Source: Duganella zoogloeoides (lineage in GTDB: Bacteria; Pseudomonadota; Gammaproteobacteria; Burkholderiales; Burkholderiaceae_D). Taken from it: 64,000 nucleotides of DNA. Positions 10,874 through 19,896 of this stretch are shown one piece after another. Under the pieces are notes generated by a model that had not been told where the DNA came from, did not search any database, and worked only from the letters and a program-made list of their open reading frames with translations. Every line of letters starts with the position of its first letter. Position 1 is the first letter of the stretch. The DNA lies in NCBI RefSeq assembly GCF_034479515.1, contig NZ_CP140152.1:2666001-2730000 (forward strand). Reading direction: 5' to 3'. The translations under genes and the position numbers were made by a program.

Positions 10874-11635
10874 ATGCCTGATTTCCCTAAAGCGTCTTCC
10901 AATTTCGTGCCGGATGGTCCCGGATTCCATGCAGCCGATGTTACCGCCGCCAGTGCTGCGGCCAACCATGCCTCGGCCGCCATCGTCGTCAGCGGCCTCG
11001 CCAAGCGCGTGGCCGACGCCAGCGGCGAACTGACGATCCTGCATGAGGTCGATTTTACCGTGCAACGGGCGGAGACGCTTGCCATCGTGGGCGCGTCCGG
11101 TTCCGGCAAGTCCACCTTGCTCGGCTTGCTGGCCGGGCTGGACACGCCCAGCGCCGGCAAGGTGATCCTGGACGGCGTCGATATCTATGCTCTCGATGAA
11201 GACGGCCGCGCTGCGCTGCGCAAGGAAAAGCTGGGCTTTGTGTTCCAGTCTTTCCAGTTGCTGGCGCACCTGACCGCCCTGGAAAACGTCATGCTGCCGC
11301 TGGAACTGACCGGCGTGGCAGGCGCGCGCGACAAGGCCGAAGCGATGCTGGGCCGGGTGGGCCTGTCGTCGCGCCTCAAGCATTATCCCAAATATCTGTC
11401 GGGCGGCGAGCAGCAGCGCGTGGCGCTGGCGCGCGCGTTCGTCAGCGAACCGCCGTTGCTGTTTGCCGACGAACCGACCGGCAGCCTCGATGCGGCCACC
11501 GGCGAGGCGGTGATCCAGTTGATGTTCGAATTGAACCGCCAGCATGGCTCCACCCTGGTGCTGGTCACGCACGACCAATCGATGGCTGCGCGCTGCGGCC
11601 GCACGATCACGATTGCCGCGGGGCGGCTGGTGTGA
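10874..11635 (+). CDS. ABC transporter ATP-binding protein, YbbA/LolD type
   Basis: Nucleotide-binding subunit of an ABC system of the LolD/MacB-like class. The 253 residues include Walker A GASGSGKST, the Q-loop in FVFQSFQLL, signature LSGGEQQRVALARA, Walker B LLFADEPTGSLD and the H-loop in LVTHD. An extra N-terminal stretch of about 35 Ala-rich residues precedes the usual start IVVSGLAKRV, so the true start may lie further in. The ATG at 10874 sits in a GCATGC palindrome shared with a possible tesA start on the other strand. Position next to tesA matches E. coli ybbA, but no permease (YbbP) gene follows. Confidence 0.9.
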   Translation: MPDFPKASSNFVPDGPGFHAADVTAASAAANHASAAIVVSGLAKRVADASGELTILHEVDFTVQRAETLAIVGASGSGKSTLLGLLAGLDTPSAGKVILDGVDIYALDEDGRAALRKEKLGFVFQSFQLLAHLTALENVMLPLELTGVAGARDKAEAMLGRVGLSSRLKHYPKYLSGGEQQRVALARAFVSEPPLLFADEPTGSLDAATGEAVIQLMFELNRQHGSTLVLVTHDQSMAARCGRTITIAAGRLV

Positions 11636-11649
11636 TCAGGAGAGCAAGC

Positions 11650-13194
11650 ATGTCGATCGCATCTTTTAAAACATCCGCGCGCCGATTCGGCGCCGGTTCC
11701 TTGCTGGCCTTTGCCGTGGCCGCCGCTTATGCCCAGGGTCCGGCCCAGCGGCCGGCGCCGACGCCGGCACCGGCTCCAACCATGTCCGCCGAGCAGTGGC
11801 GCCAGGCCGCGGTCGCCGATGTCGAAGCTGCCTACCTGATCACGCTCGACGACCACCCGGGCACGGTCGATCCGGCCAACCCCGATTTTGCCCGTAATCT
11901 CGAAAAGGCACGCGAAGGCGGCCAGGCGCTGGCCTCCAGGGTGCGTGACGGCGCCGGCTATGCGGCCGCGCTGCAGCACTTCAACGCCTTGCTTGGTGAT
12001 GGCCGTGCCGGCGTGGTGCTGAAGGACATGCCGCCGGCGGCGCCGCGCTGGCCCGGCTTCATCACCGCCTGGCGCGGCGACAATATGTTCGTGGCCGCCA
12101 CCACGCCCGGCGGCCCGGCCGTGGGCGCGCGCATCGCCGACTGCGACGGCAAGCCAATCGCGCAACTGGTGGAAACCAATGTGTTCGGCTTCGGCCAGCG
12201 CAGCGGCGGTACCGGCCCGTGGTGGACGTTTGCGCCCGACGTCTTCATCGACCAGGGCAACCCCTTCATTACTTTGCCCGTCCAGTGCATCTTCATTGAC
12301 GAAGGCCGCGAATCGCGCCTTACGCTCAGCTGGCGCGCGATGGACGAAGCGGCCCAGCGCCTGCGCGACGACAGTTTCAACGGTGTCACCCAGCCGATCG
12401 GCGTCAGCACGCCACGCTACGGCCTGCACTGGTTTGCGCTGCCCACGTTCCAGCCCAACGATACCGAGCGCACCGCTTACGGCGCCATGCTGGCCGAAGT
12501 GCAGGCCAACCGCCAGCGCTATCTCGACGCCAGCGCCGTGGTGATCGACCTGCGCGGCAACCAGGGCGGCGATGCCGTCTGGGGCCTGAACCTGGCGCGT
12601 GCGCTGTGGGGCGAGGCCCGCGTCAACCGTCGCCTCAAGGTGGCGCAGGCGCGCCAGGCGGTGCTGTGGCGCGCGTCGTTCGCCAACATCGCCCACACGT
12701 CGTTCGAAGCGGCAGACCTGTCCGAACAGCAGCGCCGCCAGCTGGATTACGATCCGGCCGTGGTCGCTCAAGGCATGCTGGCCGCCCAGTCCCGCGATGA
12801 AAAATTCTATCCCGATCCGGCCCGCCGCGACCCGGTCAGCGACAGCGACCGCGCCGAGAACCTGCCTGGCGATCCGGCCCCGTTCACCAAGCCTGTGTAC
12901 GTGGTGGTGCCGGGCCAATGCACGGGCGCCTGCCTGGAAGCGCTCGACGTATTCTCGCTGTTCCCGAACACGAAATTGATCGGCGCGCCCAGCGCGGCCG
13001 ATTCGTCGTACACCGACATCCGCCTCGAACCTTTGAAGTCGGGCCTGGCGTCGGTGGTGGTGCCGTCCAAGGTGGTGGTCAACCGCCCGCGTAGCGCCGC
13101 CACGTTTTACACGCCGGCCATCGTGGTCAACGACGTGGAATGGTCGCAGCGCGCCTTCCTGAAGGCCATCGAAGCGGACCTGGTGCGGCGTTGA
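11650..13194 (+). CDS. S41-like (C-terminal processing peptidase fold) exported protein
   Basis: Exported protein of 514 residues. The start at 11650 is supported by AGGAGAG at 11638-11644, better than the GTG at 11632. A signal peptide (MSIASFKTSARRFG, hydrophobic core, AYA before Q) and a Pro/Ala-rich linker open the protein. A central PDZ-like part (VGARIADCDGKPIAQLVE) is followed by VVIDLRGNQGGD, the typical S41 strand, and YVVVPGQCTGACLEALDVF. Where S41 relatives carry a Ser between small residues, this protein has Gly at about 426, so it may be inactive. It begins 14 bases after the ATPase gene and overlaps the next gene, which suggests one operon. Confidence 0.7.
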   Translation: MSIASFKTSARRFGAGSLLAFAVAAAYAQGPAQRPAPTPAPAPTMSAEQWRQAAVADVEAAYLITLDDHPGTVDPANPDFARNLEKAREGGQALASRVRDGAGYAAALQHFNALLGDGRAGVVLKDMPPAAPRWPGFITAWRGDNMFVAATTPGGPAVGARIADCDGKPIAQLVETNVFGFGQRSGGTGPWWTFAPDVFIDQGNPFITLPVQCIFIDEGRESRLTLSWRAMDEAAQRLRDDSFNGVTQPIGVSTPRYGLHWFALPTFQPNDTERTAYGAMLAEVQANRQRYLDASAVVIDLRGNQGGDAVWGLNLARALWGEARVNRRLKVAQARQAVLWRASFANIAHTSFEAADLSEQQRRQLDYDPAVVAQGMLAAQSRDEKFYPDPARRDPVSDSDRAENLPGDPAPFTKPVYVVVPGQCTGACLEALDVFSLFPNTKLIGAPSAADSSYTDIRLEPLKSGLASVVVPSKVVVNRPRSAATFYTPAIVVNDVEWSQRAFLKAIEADLVRR

Positions 13195-14390
13195 ACGACG
13201 CGCGCCACCGCTGGCGCGCGGGCTTGGGTGTGTTCGTGATTTTTTTGCGCCTGGGGCTGACGTCGTTTGGCGGCCCCATCGCCCATCTCGGCTATTTTCA
13301 CGACGAGTTCGTGACGCGACGGCGCTGGCTCACGGCAGCGGACTACGCCGACCTGGTGGCGCTGTGCCAGTTCCTGCCCGGCCCCGCCAGCAGCCAGGTG
13401 GGCATGGCGCTGGGGCTCTTGCGCGCCGGGTACGCCGGGGCGTTGGCGGCCTGGGCCGGTTTCACCTTGCCGTCGGCCATCCTCCTGATCCTGTTTGCGC
13501 TGGGCATGGCCCGGCACGGCCAGCTGTTGTCGGCCGGTGTCGTGCACGGCCTGAAAGTCGTGGCGGTGACCGTGGTGGCGCAGGCGGTATGGGGCATGGC
13601 GCGTAAGCTGTGCACCGATCTGCCGCGCGTGCTGCTGATGGCCGGTGCCGCCGGTTGCGTGGTGCTGGCCCCGTCGGCGTGGGCACAGGTGGGCGTGATC
13701 GCTGCTGCCGGCATCATCGGGCTGCTGCTGTTCCGGTCCGGTGCCGGCGATCCGCCGGTGAGCTTGCCGATCATGATCGGCCGCCGCGCCGGCGCCCTGT
13801 GGCTTGCGCTGTTCTGCTCGCTGCTGATCGGCCTGCCGCTGGCGGTGCAATGGCTGCCGGGCCAACCGTTGGCCATGGCGGACGCATTCTATCGCAGCGG
13901 TGCGCTGGTGTTCGGTGGCGGCCACGTGGTGCTGCCGCTGTTGCAGGCCGAGGTGGTGCCCAGCGGCTGGGTGGGCAAGCAGACGTTCCTGGCCGGCTAT
14001 GGCGCAGCGCAAACCGTGCCGGGGCCGCTATTCACGTTTGCGGCCTTTCTTGGCGCGTCGATGACGGTCGCGCCGTCGGGCTGGCTCGGCGGCGCGATCT
14101 GCCTGCTGGCGATTTTCCTGCCGTCGTTCCTGCTGCTGGCCGGCGCCTTGCCGTTCTGGCGTGACCTGAGAGGCAATCGTCGCGCCCAGGCGGCGCTGGC
14201 CGGCATGAATGCGGCCGTGGTGGGCTTGCTGCTGGCGGCCTTGTACGACCCGGTATGGACCGGCGCCATGCTTGGGTGGCGTGACCTGGCGCTGGCACTG
14301 GTTGCGCTGGCCGCGCTGATGTGGTGGAAGCTGCCGCCGTGGCTGGTGGTATTGGGTTGCGTTGCAGCAGGCTGGTTCTTGTTCAGCTAG
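13191..14390 (+). CDS. Chromate transporter (CHR) family membrane protein
   Basis: Integral membrane protein with two homologous CHR halves, as in long-chain ChrA chromate/sulfate antiporters. The first half has FLRLGLTSFGGPIAHLGYF and CQFLPGPASSQ; the second has FYRSGALVFGGGHVVLPLL and GYGAAQTVPGPLFTF. I use the TTG at 13191, which overlaps the previous stop in TTGA and yields 399 residues starting LNDARHRW; the longer reading begins inside the upstream gene. Substrate cannot be inferred: many CHR proteins in genomes have no shown chromate role. The 3' end overlaps the convergent nnr gene by eight bases. Confidence 0.88.
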   Translation: MNDARHRWRAGLGVFVIFLRLGLTSFGGPIAHLGYFHDEFVTRRRWLTAADYADLVALCQFLPGPASSQVGMALGLLRAGYAGALAAWAGFTLPSAILLILFALGMARHGQLLSAGVVHGLKVVAVTVVAQAVWGMARKLCTDLPRVLLMAGAAGCVVLAPSAWAQVGVIAAAGIIGLLLFRSGAGDPPVSLPIMIGRRAGALWLALFCSLLIGLPLAVQWLPGQPLAMADAFYRSGALVFGGGHVVLPLLQAEVVPSGWVGKQTFLAGYGAAQTVPGPLFTFAAFLGASMTVAPSGWLGGAICLLAIFLPSFLLLAGALPFWRDLRGNRRAQAALAGMNAAVVGLLLAALYDPVWTGAMLGWRDLALALVALAALMWWKLPPWLVVLGCVAAGWFLFS

Positions 14391-16164
14391 CGAGCCGGTT
14401 CAGGGCAGTGCGGATCGCCGGCACCAGTTCGCCGGCCGTCATGCCGATCGGGCCGATGCCGCTGACCACCAGCGCATCGGCTGCCGCACCATGCAGCCAC
14501 ACTGCCGCCAGCGCAGCCGGCCACGGCGGGCAACCTTGCGCCAGCAGTGCGGCACAAACGCCGGACAACACGTCGCCGGTACCGGCCGTGGCCAGCGCCG
14601 GGTTGCCGGTGGGGTTGATCACGCAGTGGCCGTCCGGTGCGGCGATCACGGTGCCCGACCCCTTTAATACCACCACCGCCTGCAGGCGCGCGGCCAGCGT
14701 GCGTGCTGCGGCCACGCGGTCGGCCTGCACGGTGGCCACGGTGGCGCCCAGCAACCGCGCCGCTTCCAGTGGATGGGGCGTCAGCACGGCGTTCTTGTTG
14801 CGGTGGGCAAGGGCGTGCTGCAAGTGCGGGTCGCGGGCCAGCAGGTTGAGGGCGTCGGCATCGATCAGCAATGCGCTGTTGCTGGCGATGGCGCGCGCCA
14901 GCAGGTCTGCGGCCGCGGCCGAGTCGCCGAGGCCGGGGCCGATGGCCAGCGTGGCGCGCTCGAAGTCGTAGCCGTCGGCCAGGCGGCACATCAGTTCGGG
15001 CTGGCCGCTATCGGCTGGCAACGGATCTTCGGGAAACAGCACGTAGACGCGGCCGGCGCCGGCGTGTAGCGCCGCGCGTGCCGACAAGAGCGGCGCCCCG
15101 CGCAGGCCGGGTCCGCCCCCAATGACGGCAACATTGCCGTAAGTGCCCTTGTGGCCGCTGTGGCGCCGCGCATGCAGGTAGCCGGAGAACAGCTCCGGCT
15201 GGTTCAGATGCAGTGGCGTCGGCGGGAACAGCGCCGGGTCGATGTCCAGGTCCGCCACCTCGACGCTACCCGCATGGTCGCGGCCCTCGTTGGTGTGCAG
15301 GCCGGGCTTGTCGCCGATAAACGTGATGGTGTGGCTGGCGCGCAGCGCGATGCCGTCGGTCCCGACGATGGCGCCGGTGTCGGCATCGAGGCCGCTCGGC
15401 ACGTCGAGCGCGAGGACCGGGCAAGGCAACCGGTTGACTGCTTCCACCAGTTGGCGCAGGCCGCCGGCGACGGGCCGCGCCAGGCCGATGCCGAACAGGC
15501 CATCGAGCACCAGTTGCCAGTCCGCCGCCTGCAAGGCTGCCGCCATAAATTCGTCGACGGTTGCCATTTGCCGGTCGGCCTCGGGCGGTGCCGCGTTGGG
15601 CAAACCGCCGACGATGAGGGCGCCGTTGCCGCCCGGCGCGCGACAGCTGCTGGCATGCGCAGCCGGCGGCAATGCCTCGACCAGGCGCGCGCCCGCTGCT
15701 GTCGCGCGCTGCCAGGCAGCGGCCCGTTCAGGCGACTGCGTGGCTGTGGGCGCGACGTGCCCCACGGTCACCGCAATGCCGGCCGCAGCCAGGTGGGCCG
15801 CAGCTTCCAGCGCGTCGCCGCCGTTATTGCCGGGCCCGGCCAGCACCAGTACCTGCTGCAATGCCAGTCCCGGTGCCGATCCCGGTGCCGATACATGCGC
15901 CGAACCTTGCGCCGGTGTCCGCGCCGGAACCTGCACCGATGCCTGCGCCGGACCCTGCGACGGTGTATGCGCCGTTTCCGGCACCGGTGCCCGGGCAGGG
16001 AGCCGCTCCGCTGTGCTGGCGGCAGCAGGCGGACAGGATAGCAGGCGCTGCGCGGCGCACGCTGCAGCGTGCCCGGCGCGGCGCATCAACTCGCCCTCGG
16101 GCAGCATGGCGGCGGCAGCGTGTTCGATGGCGCGGATGTCGGCAGTGCGGTAAAGTGGCTTCAT
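14383..16164 (-). CDS. nnr: Bifunctional NAD(P)HX epimerase/dehydratase
   Basis: Repairs damaged NAD(P)H hydrates: an N-terminal YjeF_N epimerase and a C-terminal ADP-dependent dehydratase. Visible epimerase motifs are LAGPGNNGGDALEAA and LDGLFGIGLARPVAG. Dehydratase motifs are GHKGTYGNVAVIGG, LIDADALNLLA, LTPHPLEAARLLG and NPALATAGTGDVLSG. At 593 residues it is longer than the usual 490-510. The excess is a Pro/Ala/Gln/Ser insertion at roughly residues 50-105 between the first helix region and AGPGNNGG, encoded by a 12-bp minisatellite. Confidence 0.92.
   Translation of the reverse strand: MKPLYRTADIRAIEHAAAAMLPEGELMRRAGHAAACAAQRLLSCPPAAASTAERLPARAPVPETAHTPSQGPAQASVQVPARTPAQGSAHVSAPGSAPGLALQQVLVLAGPGNNGGDALEAAAHLAAAGIAVTVGHVAPTATQSPERAAAWQRATAAGARLVEALPPAAHASSCRAPGGNGALIVGGLPNAAPPEADRQMATVDEFMAAALQAADWQLVLDGLFGIGLARPVAGGLRQLVEAVNRLPCPVLALDVPSGLDADTGAIVGTDGIALRASHTITFIGDKPGLHTNEGRDHAGSVEVADLDIDPALFPPTPLHLNQPELFSGYLHARRHSGHKGTYGNVAVIGGGPGLRGAPLLSARAALHAGAGRVYVLFPEDPLPADSGQPELMCRLADGYDFERATLAIGPGLGDSAAAADLLARAIASNSALLIDADALNLLARDPHLQHALAHRNKNAVLTPHPLEAARLLGATVATVQADRVAAARTLAARLQAVVVLKGSGTVIAAPDGHCVINPTGNPALATAGTGDVLSGVCAALLAQGCPPWPAALAAVWLHGAAADALVVSGIGPIGMTAGELVPAIRTALNRLAS
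15869..15988. repeat. 12-bp minisatellite inside nnr
   Basis: Ten consecutive 12-base units, the first two identical (CCCGGTGCCGAT), the others variants of NCNTGCGCCGNN with a strongly conserved GCGCCG or GCACCG core. Because 12 is divisible by three the frame is kept, and nnr gains four-residue units such as GPAQ, VPAR, TPAQ and GSAP. Confidence 0.85.
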
Positions 16165-16200
16165 GCTGTCATATTAACATCGGCAATGATGCAAGCCGTG

Positions 16201-16230
16201 TTGGGTAACGGACGGCACACGCACTACAAT
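16201..16230 (+). promoter_or_regulatory. Possible promoter of the 5-oxoprolinase gene
   Basis: TTGGGT (16201-16206) and TACAAT (16225-16230) with 18 bases between them, 30 bases before the ATG at 16261, in the 96-base gap between the divergent nnr and 5-oxoprolinase genes. The -35 is weak. Confidence 0.45.
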
Positions 16231-16260
16231 AGCAGCTACACCGATAGTTAAGAGGCATGC

Positions 16261-19200
16261 ATGGATTGGCAATTCTGGATCGACCGTGGCGGCACTTTCA
16301 CCGATATCGTGGCGCTGGCGCCCGATGGCCAACTGCGCACGCTGAAGCTGCTTTCCGAAAATCCCGAACACTATGCCGACGCCGCCATTGCCGGTATTCG
16401 GCAACTGATGGGGGTGGCATCGCACGAGGCGATCCCGGTTGAACGCATTGCCGCCGTCAAGATGGGCACCACGGTTGCCACCAACGCGCTGCTCGAGCGC
16501 AAGGGCGAGCCGACCGTGCTGGCGATTACGCGCGGTTTCGGCGACGCGCTGCGCATCGCCTACCAGAACCGGCCACGCCTGTTCGACCGCCACATCGTGC
16601 TGCCCGAACTGCTGTACACGGACGTGATCGAAATCGACGAGCGCATGGGCGCCCACGGCGAGACGGTCGTGCCGCTCGACCTGGCCACCGCGCGCGTGGC
16701 GCTGCAGGCGGCCTACGACAGGGGCTTGCGTTCGCTGGCCATCGTCTTCATGCACGGCTACCGCTACCACGCCCACGAAAACCGCGTGGCCGAGGCCGCG
16801 CGTGTCATCGGCTACACCCAGGTGTCGGTTTCGCACCAGGCCAGTCCCTTGATGAAACTGGTCGCGCGCGGCGACACCACCGTGGTCGATGCTTATTTGT
16901 CGCCGATCCTGCGCCGCTACGTGGACCTGGTGGCCCGCGAACTGCCGGGCGTGAATTTGCAGTTCATGCAGTCGTCCGGCGGGCTGACCGATGCCAGGGC
17001 GTTCCAGGGCAAGGACAGCATCCTCAGTGGTCCTGCCGGCGGCATCGTCGGCATGGTGCGCGCCAGCCAGCTGGCCGGTTTCGACAAGGTGATCGGCTTC
17101 GACATGGGCGGCACGTCCACCGACGTCTCGCATTTCTCGGGCGAGTTCGAACGCGTGTTCGAAACCCAGGTGGCCGGGGTGCGCATGCGCGCGCCGATGA
17201 TGAGCATCCACACCGTGGCCGCCGGCGGCGGCTCGGTGCTGCACTTCGACGGCAGCCGCTACCGCGTCGGTCCCGACAGCGCCGGCGCCAACCCGGGACC
17301 GGCCAGCTACCGGCGCGGCGGCCCGCTGGCAGTCACCGACTGCAACGTCATGCTGGGCAAGATACAGCCCGAGCACTTTCCGCACCTGTTCGGCGCGGAC
17401 GGCCGCCAGCCGCTCGACGCCCAGGCCGTGCGGGTGCGCTTCGTGGAACTGGCCGCGCGCATTGCCGCCGCTACCGGCAACCCCACCACGCCCGAACAGG
17501 TCGCCGAAGGATTCCTCGACATCGCGGTCGGCAATATGGCCAACGCCATCAAGCAGATCTCGGTGCAGCGCGGTCACGACGTGACCGATTACGCGCTCAC
17601 CAGCTTCGGCGGCGCCGGGGGCCAGCACGCGTGCCTGGTGGCCGATGCATTGGGGATGAAAACCGTGTTCGTGCACAAGCTGGCCGGGGTGATGTCGGCC
17701 TACGGCATGGGCCTGGCCGACCAGTCCAGCATGCGCGAAGCGGCGGTGGAAGCGCGCCTCGACGAAGACACGCTGCCCGACCTCGAAGCGCGGCTGCACG
17801 CGCTGGGCCGGCAAGCCGGCGCCGACCTGCTGCACCAGGGCGTGGAGCACGAGCGCATCACCCTGATCGAGCGGGTGCACCTGCGCTACGAGGGCACCGA
17901 CACCGCGCTGATCGTGCTGTTCGACCAGGCCGGTGGCGTCGCCGCCATGCGCGCGCAGTTCGAAGCCGCGTACCGCAAGCGCTATTCGTTCCTGATGCAG
18001 GGCAGGGCGCTGATCGTGGAGGCGGTGTCGGTGGAGGCGGTGGGCGCATCCGATGCGCCAGCCGAAGCCGGTCCTGTCGAGGCAATGACTGCTGCGGCGA
18101 CCGCGCCGGCGCCCCGCGCCACCGTGCCGATGTACGCCGGCGGCCAGTGGCTGCAAACCGGCTTGTACCAGCGCTCGGATATTCACGCGGGCGCCTTGAT
18201 CGACGGCCCGGCCATCATCGCCGAGGCCAATGCCACCACCATCGTGGAAGCGGGCTGGCGCGCCGAGGCCACGCCGCGCGGCCACCTGGTGTTGCGCCGC
18301 GTGGCCGCGCTGCCGGCGCGCCGGGCGATCGGCACCAGCGCCGACCCGGTCATGCTCGAGATCTTCAACAACCTGTTCATGTCGATTGCCGAGCAGATGG
18401 GTCTGCGGCTGCAAAACACCGCGTATTCGGTCAACATCAAGGAGCGGCTGGACTTCAGCTGCGCGATTTTCGACGCCGACGGCAACCTGATCGCCAACGC
18501 TCCGCACATGCCGGTGCACCTCGGTTCCATGGGCGAAAGCATCAAGACCGTGATGCGCGAAAATGCCGGCCGCATGCAGGCCGGCGACGTCTTCATGCTC
18601 AACGACCCGTACCACGGCGGCACCCACCTGCCCGACGTCACGGTGATCTCGCCCGTGTTCGACGAGGCCGGCGCCGAGATCCTGTTTTACGTGGGCTCGC
18701 GCGGCCACCACGCCGACATCGGCGGCACCACGCCCGGCTCGATGCCGCCCGATTCGCGCGTGATCGAGGAAGAGGGCGTGTTGATCAGCAATTTCAAACT
18801 GGTCGATGGGGCCAGTGCGGGCGCCGCAGGCGGCCGCCTGCGCGAAGCGGAAACCCGGGCATTGCTGGCCGGCGCCCGCCACCCGGCGCGCAACCCCGAC
18901 CAGAACCTGGCCGACCTGCGTGCGCAAGTGGCTGCCAACCAGAAGGGCGTGGAAGAATTGCACAAGATGGTCGCCCATTTCGGCCTCGACGTCGTGCGCG
19001 CCTACATGGGCCACGTGCAGGACAACGCCGAAGAAGCGGTGCGGCGCGTGATCAGCGCATTACGCGATGGCAGCTACCGGCTCCAGCTCGACAACGGCGC
19101 GCAAATCGAAGTGAGCGTGACGGTCGATCACGATACCCGCAGCGCCGAGATCGACTTCACCGGCACGTCGCCCCAGCTTGACAACAACTTCAACGCGCCG

Positions 19201-19896
19201 TCGGCCGTGTGCATGGCAGCGGTGCTGTACGTGTTCCGCACCCTGGTCGATGATGAGATTCCGCTCAATGCCGGCTGCCTGAAGCCACTGCGCGTAATCA
19301 TCCCGCCCGGTTCCATGCTCAATCCGCACTACCCGGCGTCCGTGGTGTCGGGCAATGTGGAAACGTCCACCTGCATCACCAACGCCCTGTACGGCGCGCT
19401 GGGTGTAATGGCGGCGGCGCAGGGTACGATGAACAATTTTACGTTCGGTAACGCCAAGTACCAGTACTACGAAACCATCAGCGGCGGCTCCGGCGCCGGT
19501 CCCGGCTTCGATGGCGTGAGCGTGGTGCAGACCAATATGACCAATTCACGGCTCACCGATCCCGAGATCCTCGAATTCCGCTTCCCGGTGCGGCTTGAGA
19601 GTTACCGCATCCGCGCCGGCAGTGGCGGCGCCGGTGAATGGCGCGGTGGCGACGGTGGCGTGCGCACGGTGCGCTTCCTGGAACCGATGACGGCAGCGAT
19701 CCTGTCCAACAACCGTATTTATCCGCCGTTCGGCATGGCCGGCGGCCACCCCGGTGCGCTGGGCCGCAATACCGTGCTGCGCGCCGACGGCACCACGGAG
19801 CAGCTGGGCCACATCGGCAAGACCGATATGCAGGCCGGCGACGCTTTCGTGATCGAAACCCCGGGCGGCGGCGGTTATGGCACGGTGCTGCCATGA
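16261..19896 (+). CDS. 5-oxoprolinase / hydantoinase A-B fusion
   Basis: ATP-dependent ring-opening hydrolase, probably converting 5-oxoproline (pyroglutamate) to glutamate in the cytoplasm. The 1211 residues join a HyuA half (from [10 protein letters not shown] at the N-terminus through [16 protein letters not shown] to about residue 695) and a HyuB half ([20 protein letters not shown] to [10 protein letters not shown]). The fused form and length match eukaryotic-type 5-oxoprolinases (OplaH). AGAGG lies upstream of the ATG. A short acidic/Ala-rich linker ([16 protein letters not shown]) sits within the HyuA half. The stop overlaps the next gene in ATGA. Substrate is by family only; hydantoins are the alternative. 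Confidence 0.9.
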   Translation: MDWQFWIDRGGTFTDIVALAPDGQLRTLKLLSENPEHYADAAIAGIRQLMGVASHEAIPVERIAAVKMGTTVATNALLERKGEPTVLAITRGFGDALRIAYQNRPRLFDRHIVLPELLYTDVIEIDERMGAHGETVVPLDLATARVALQAAYDRGLRSLAIVFMHGYRYHAHENRVAEAARVIGYTQVSVSHQASPLMKLVARGDTTVVDAYLSPILRRYVDLVARELPGVNLQFMQSSGGLTDARAFQGKDSILSGPAGGIVGMVRASQLAGFDKVIGFDMGGTSTDVSHFSGEFERVFETQVAGVRMRAPMMSIHTVAAGGGSVLHFDGSRYRVGPDSAGANPGPASYRRGGPLAVTDCNVMLGKIQPEHFPHLFGADGRQPLDAQAVRVRFVELAARIAAATGNPTTPEQVAEGFLDIAVGNMANAIKQISVQRGHDVTDYALTSFGGAGGQHACLVADALGMKTVFVHKLAGVMSAYGMGLADQSSMREAAVEARLDEDTLPDLEARLHALGRQAGADLLHQGVEHERITLIERVHLRYEGTDTALIVLFDQAGGVAAMRAQFEAAYRKRYSFLMQGRALIVEAVSVEAVGASDAPAEAGPVEAMTAAATAPAPRATVPMYAGGQWLQTGLYQRSDIHAGALIDGPAIIAEANATTIVEAGWRAEATPRGHLVLRRVAALPARRAIGTSADPVMLEIFNNLFMSIAEQMGLRLQNTAYSVNIKERLDFSCAIFDADGNLIANAPHMPVHLGSMGESIKTVMRENAGRMQAGDVFMLNDPYHGGTHLPDVTVISPVFDEAGAEILFYVGSRGHHADIGGTTPGSMPPDSRVIEEEGVLISNFKLVDGASAGAAGGRLREAETRALLAGARHPARNPDQNLADLRAQVAANQKGVEELHKMVAHFGLDVVRAYMGHVQDNAEEAVRRVISALRDGSYRLQLDNGAQIEVSVTVDHDTRSAEIDFTGTSPQLDNNFNAPSAVCMAAVLYVFRTLVDDEIPLNAGCLKPLRVIIPPGSMLNPHYPASVVSGNVETSTCITNALYGALGVMAAAQGTMNNFTFGNAKYQYYETISGGSGAGPGFDGVSVVQTNMTNSRLTDPEILEFRFPVRLESYRIRAGSGGAGEWRGGDGGVRTVRFLEPMTAAILSNNRIYPPFGMAGGHPGALGRNTVLRADGTTEQLGHIGKTDMQAGDAFVIETPGGGGYGTVLP

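Noticed and set aside
16174..19014. 946-codon minus-strand frame opposite the 5-oxoprolinase gene
   Set aside because: Antisense frame kept open by GC bias at third codon positions; composition is His/Gly/Arg-rich and resembles no family, while the plus strand encodes a recognisable enzyme.
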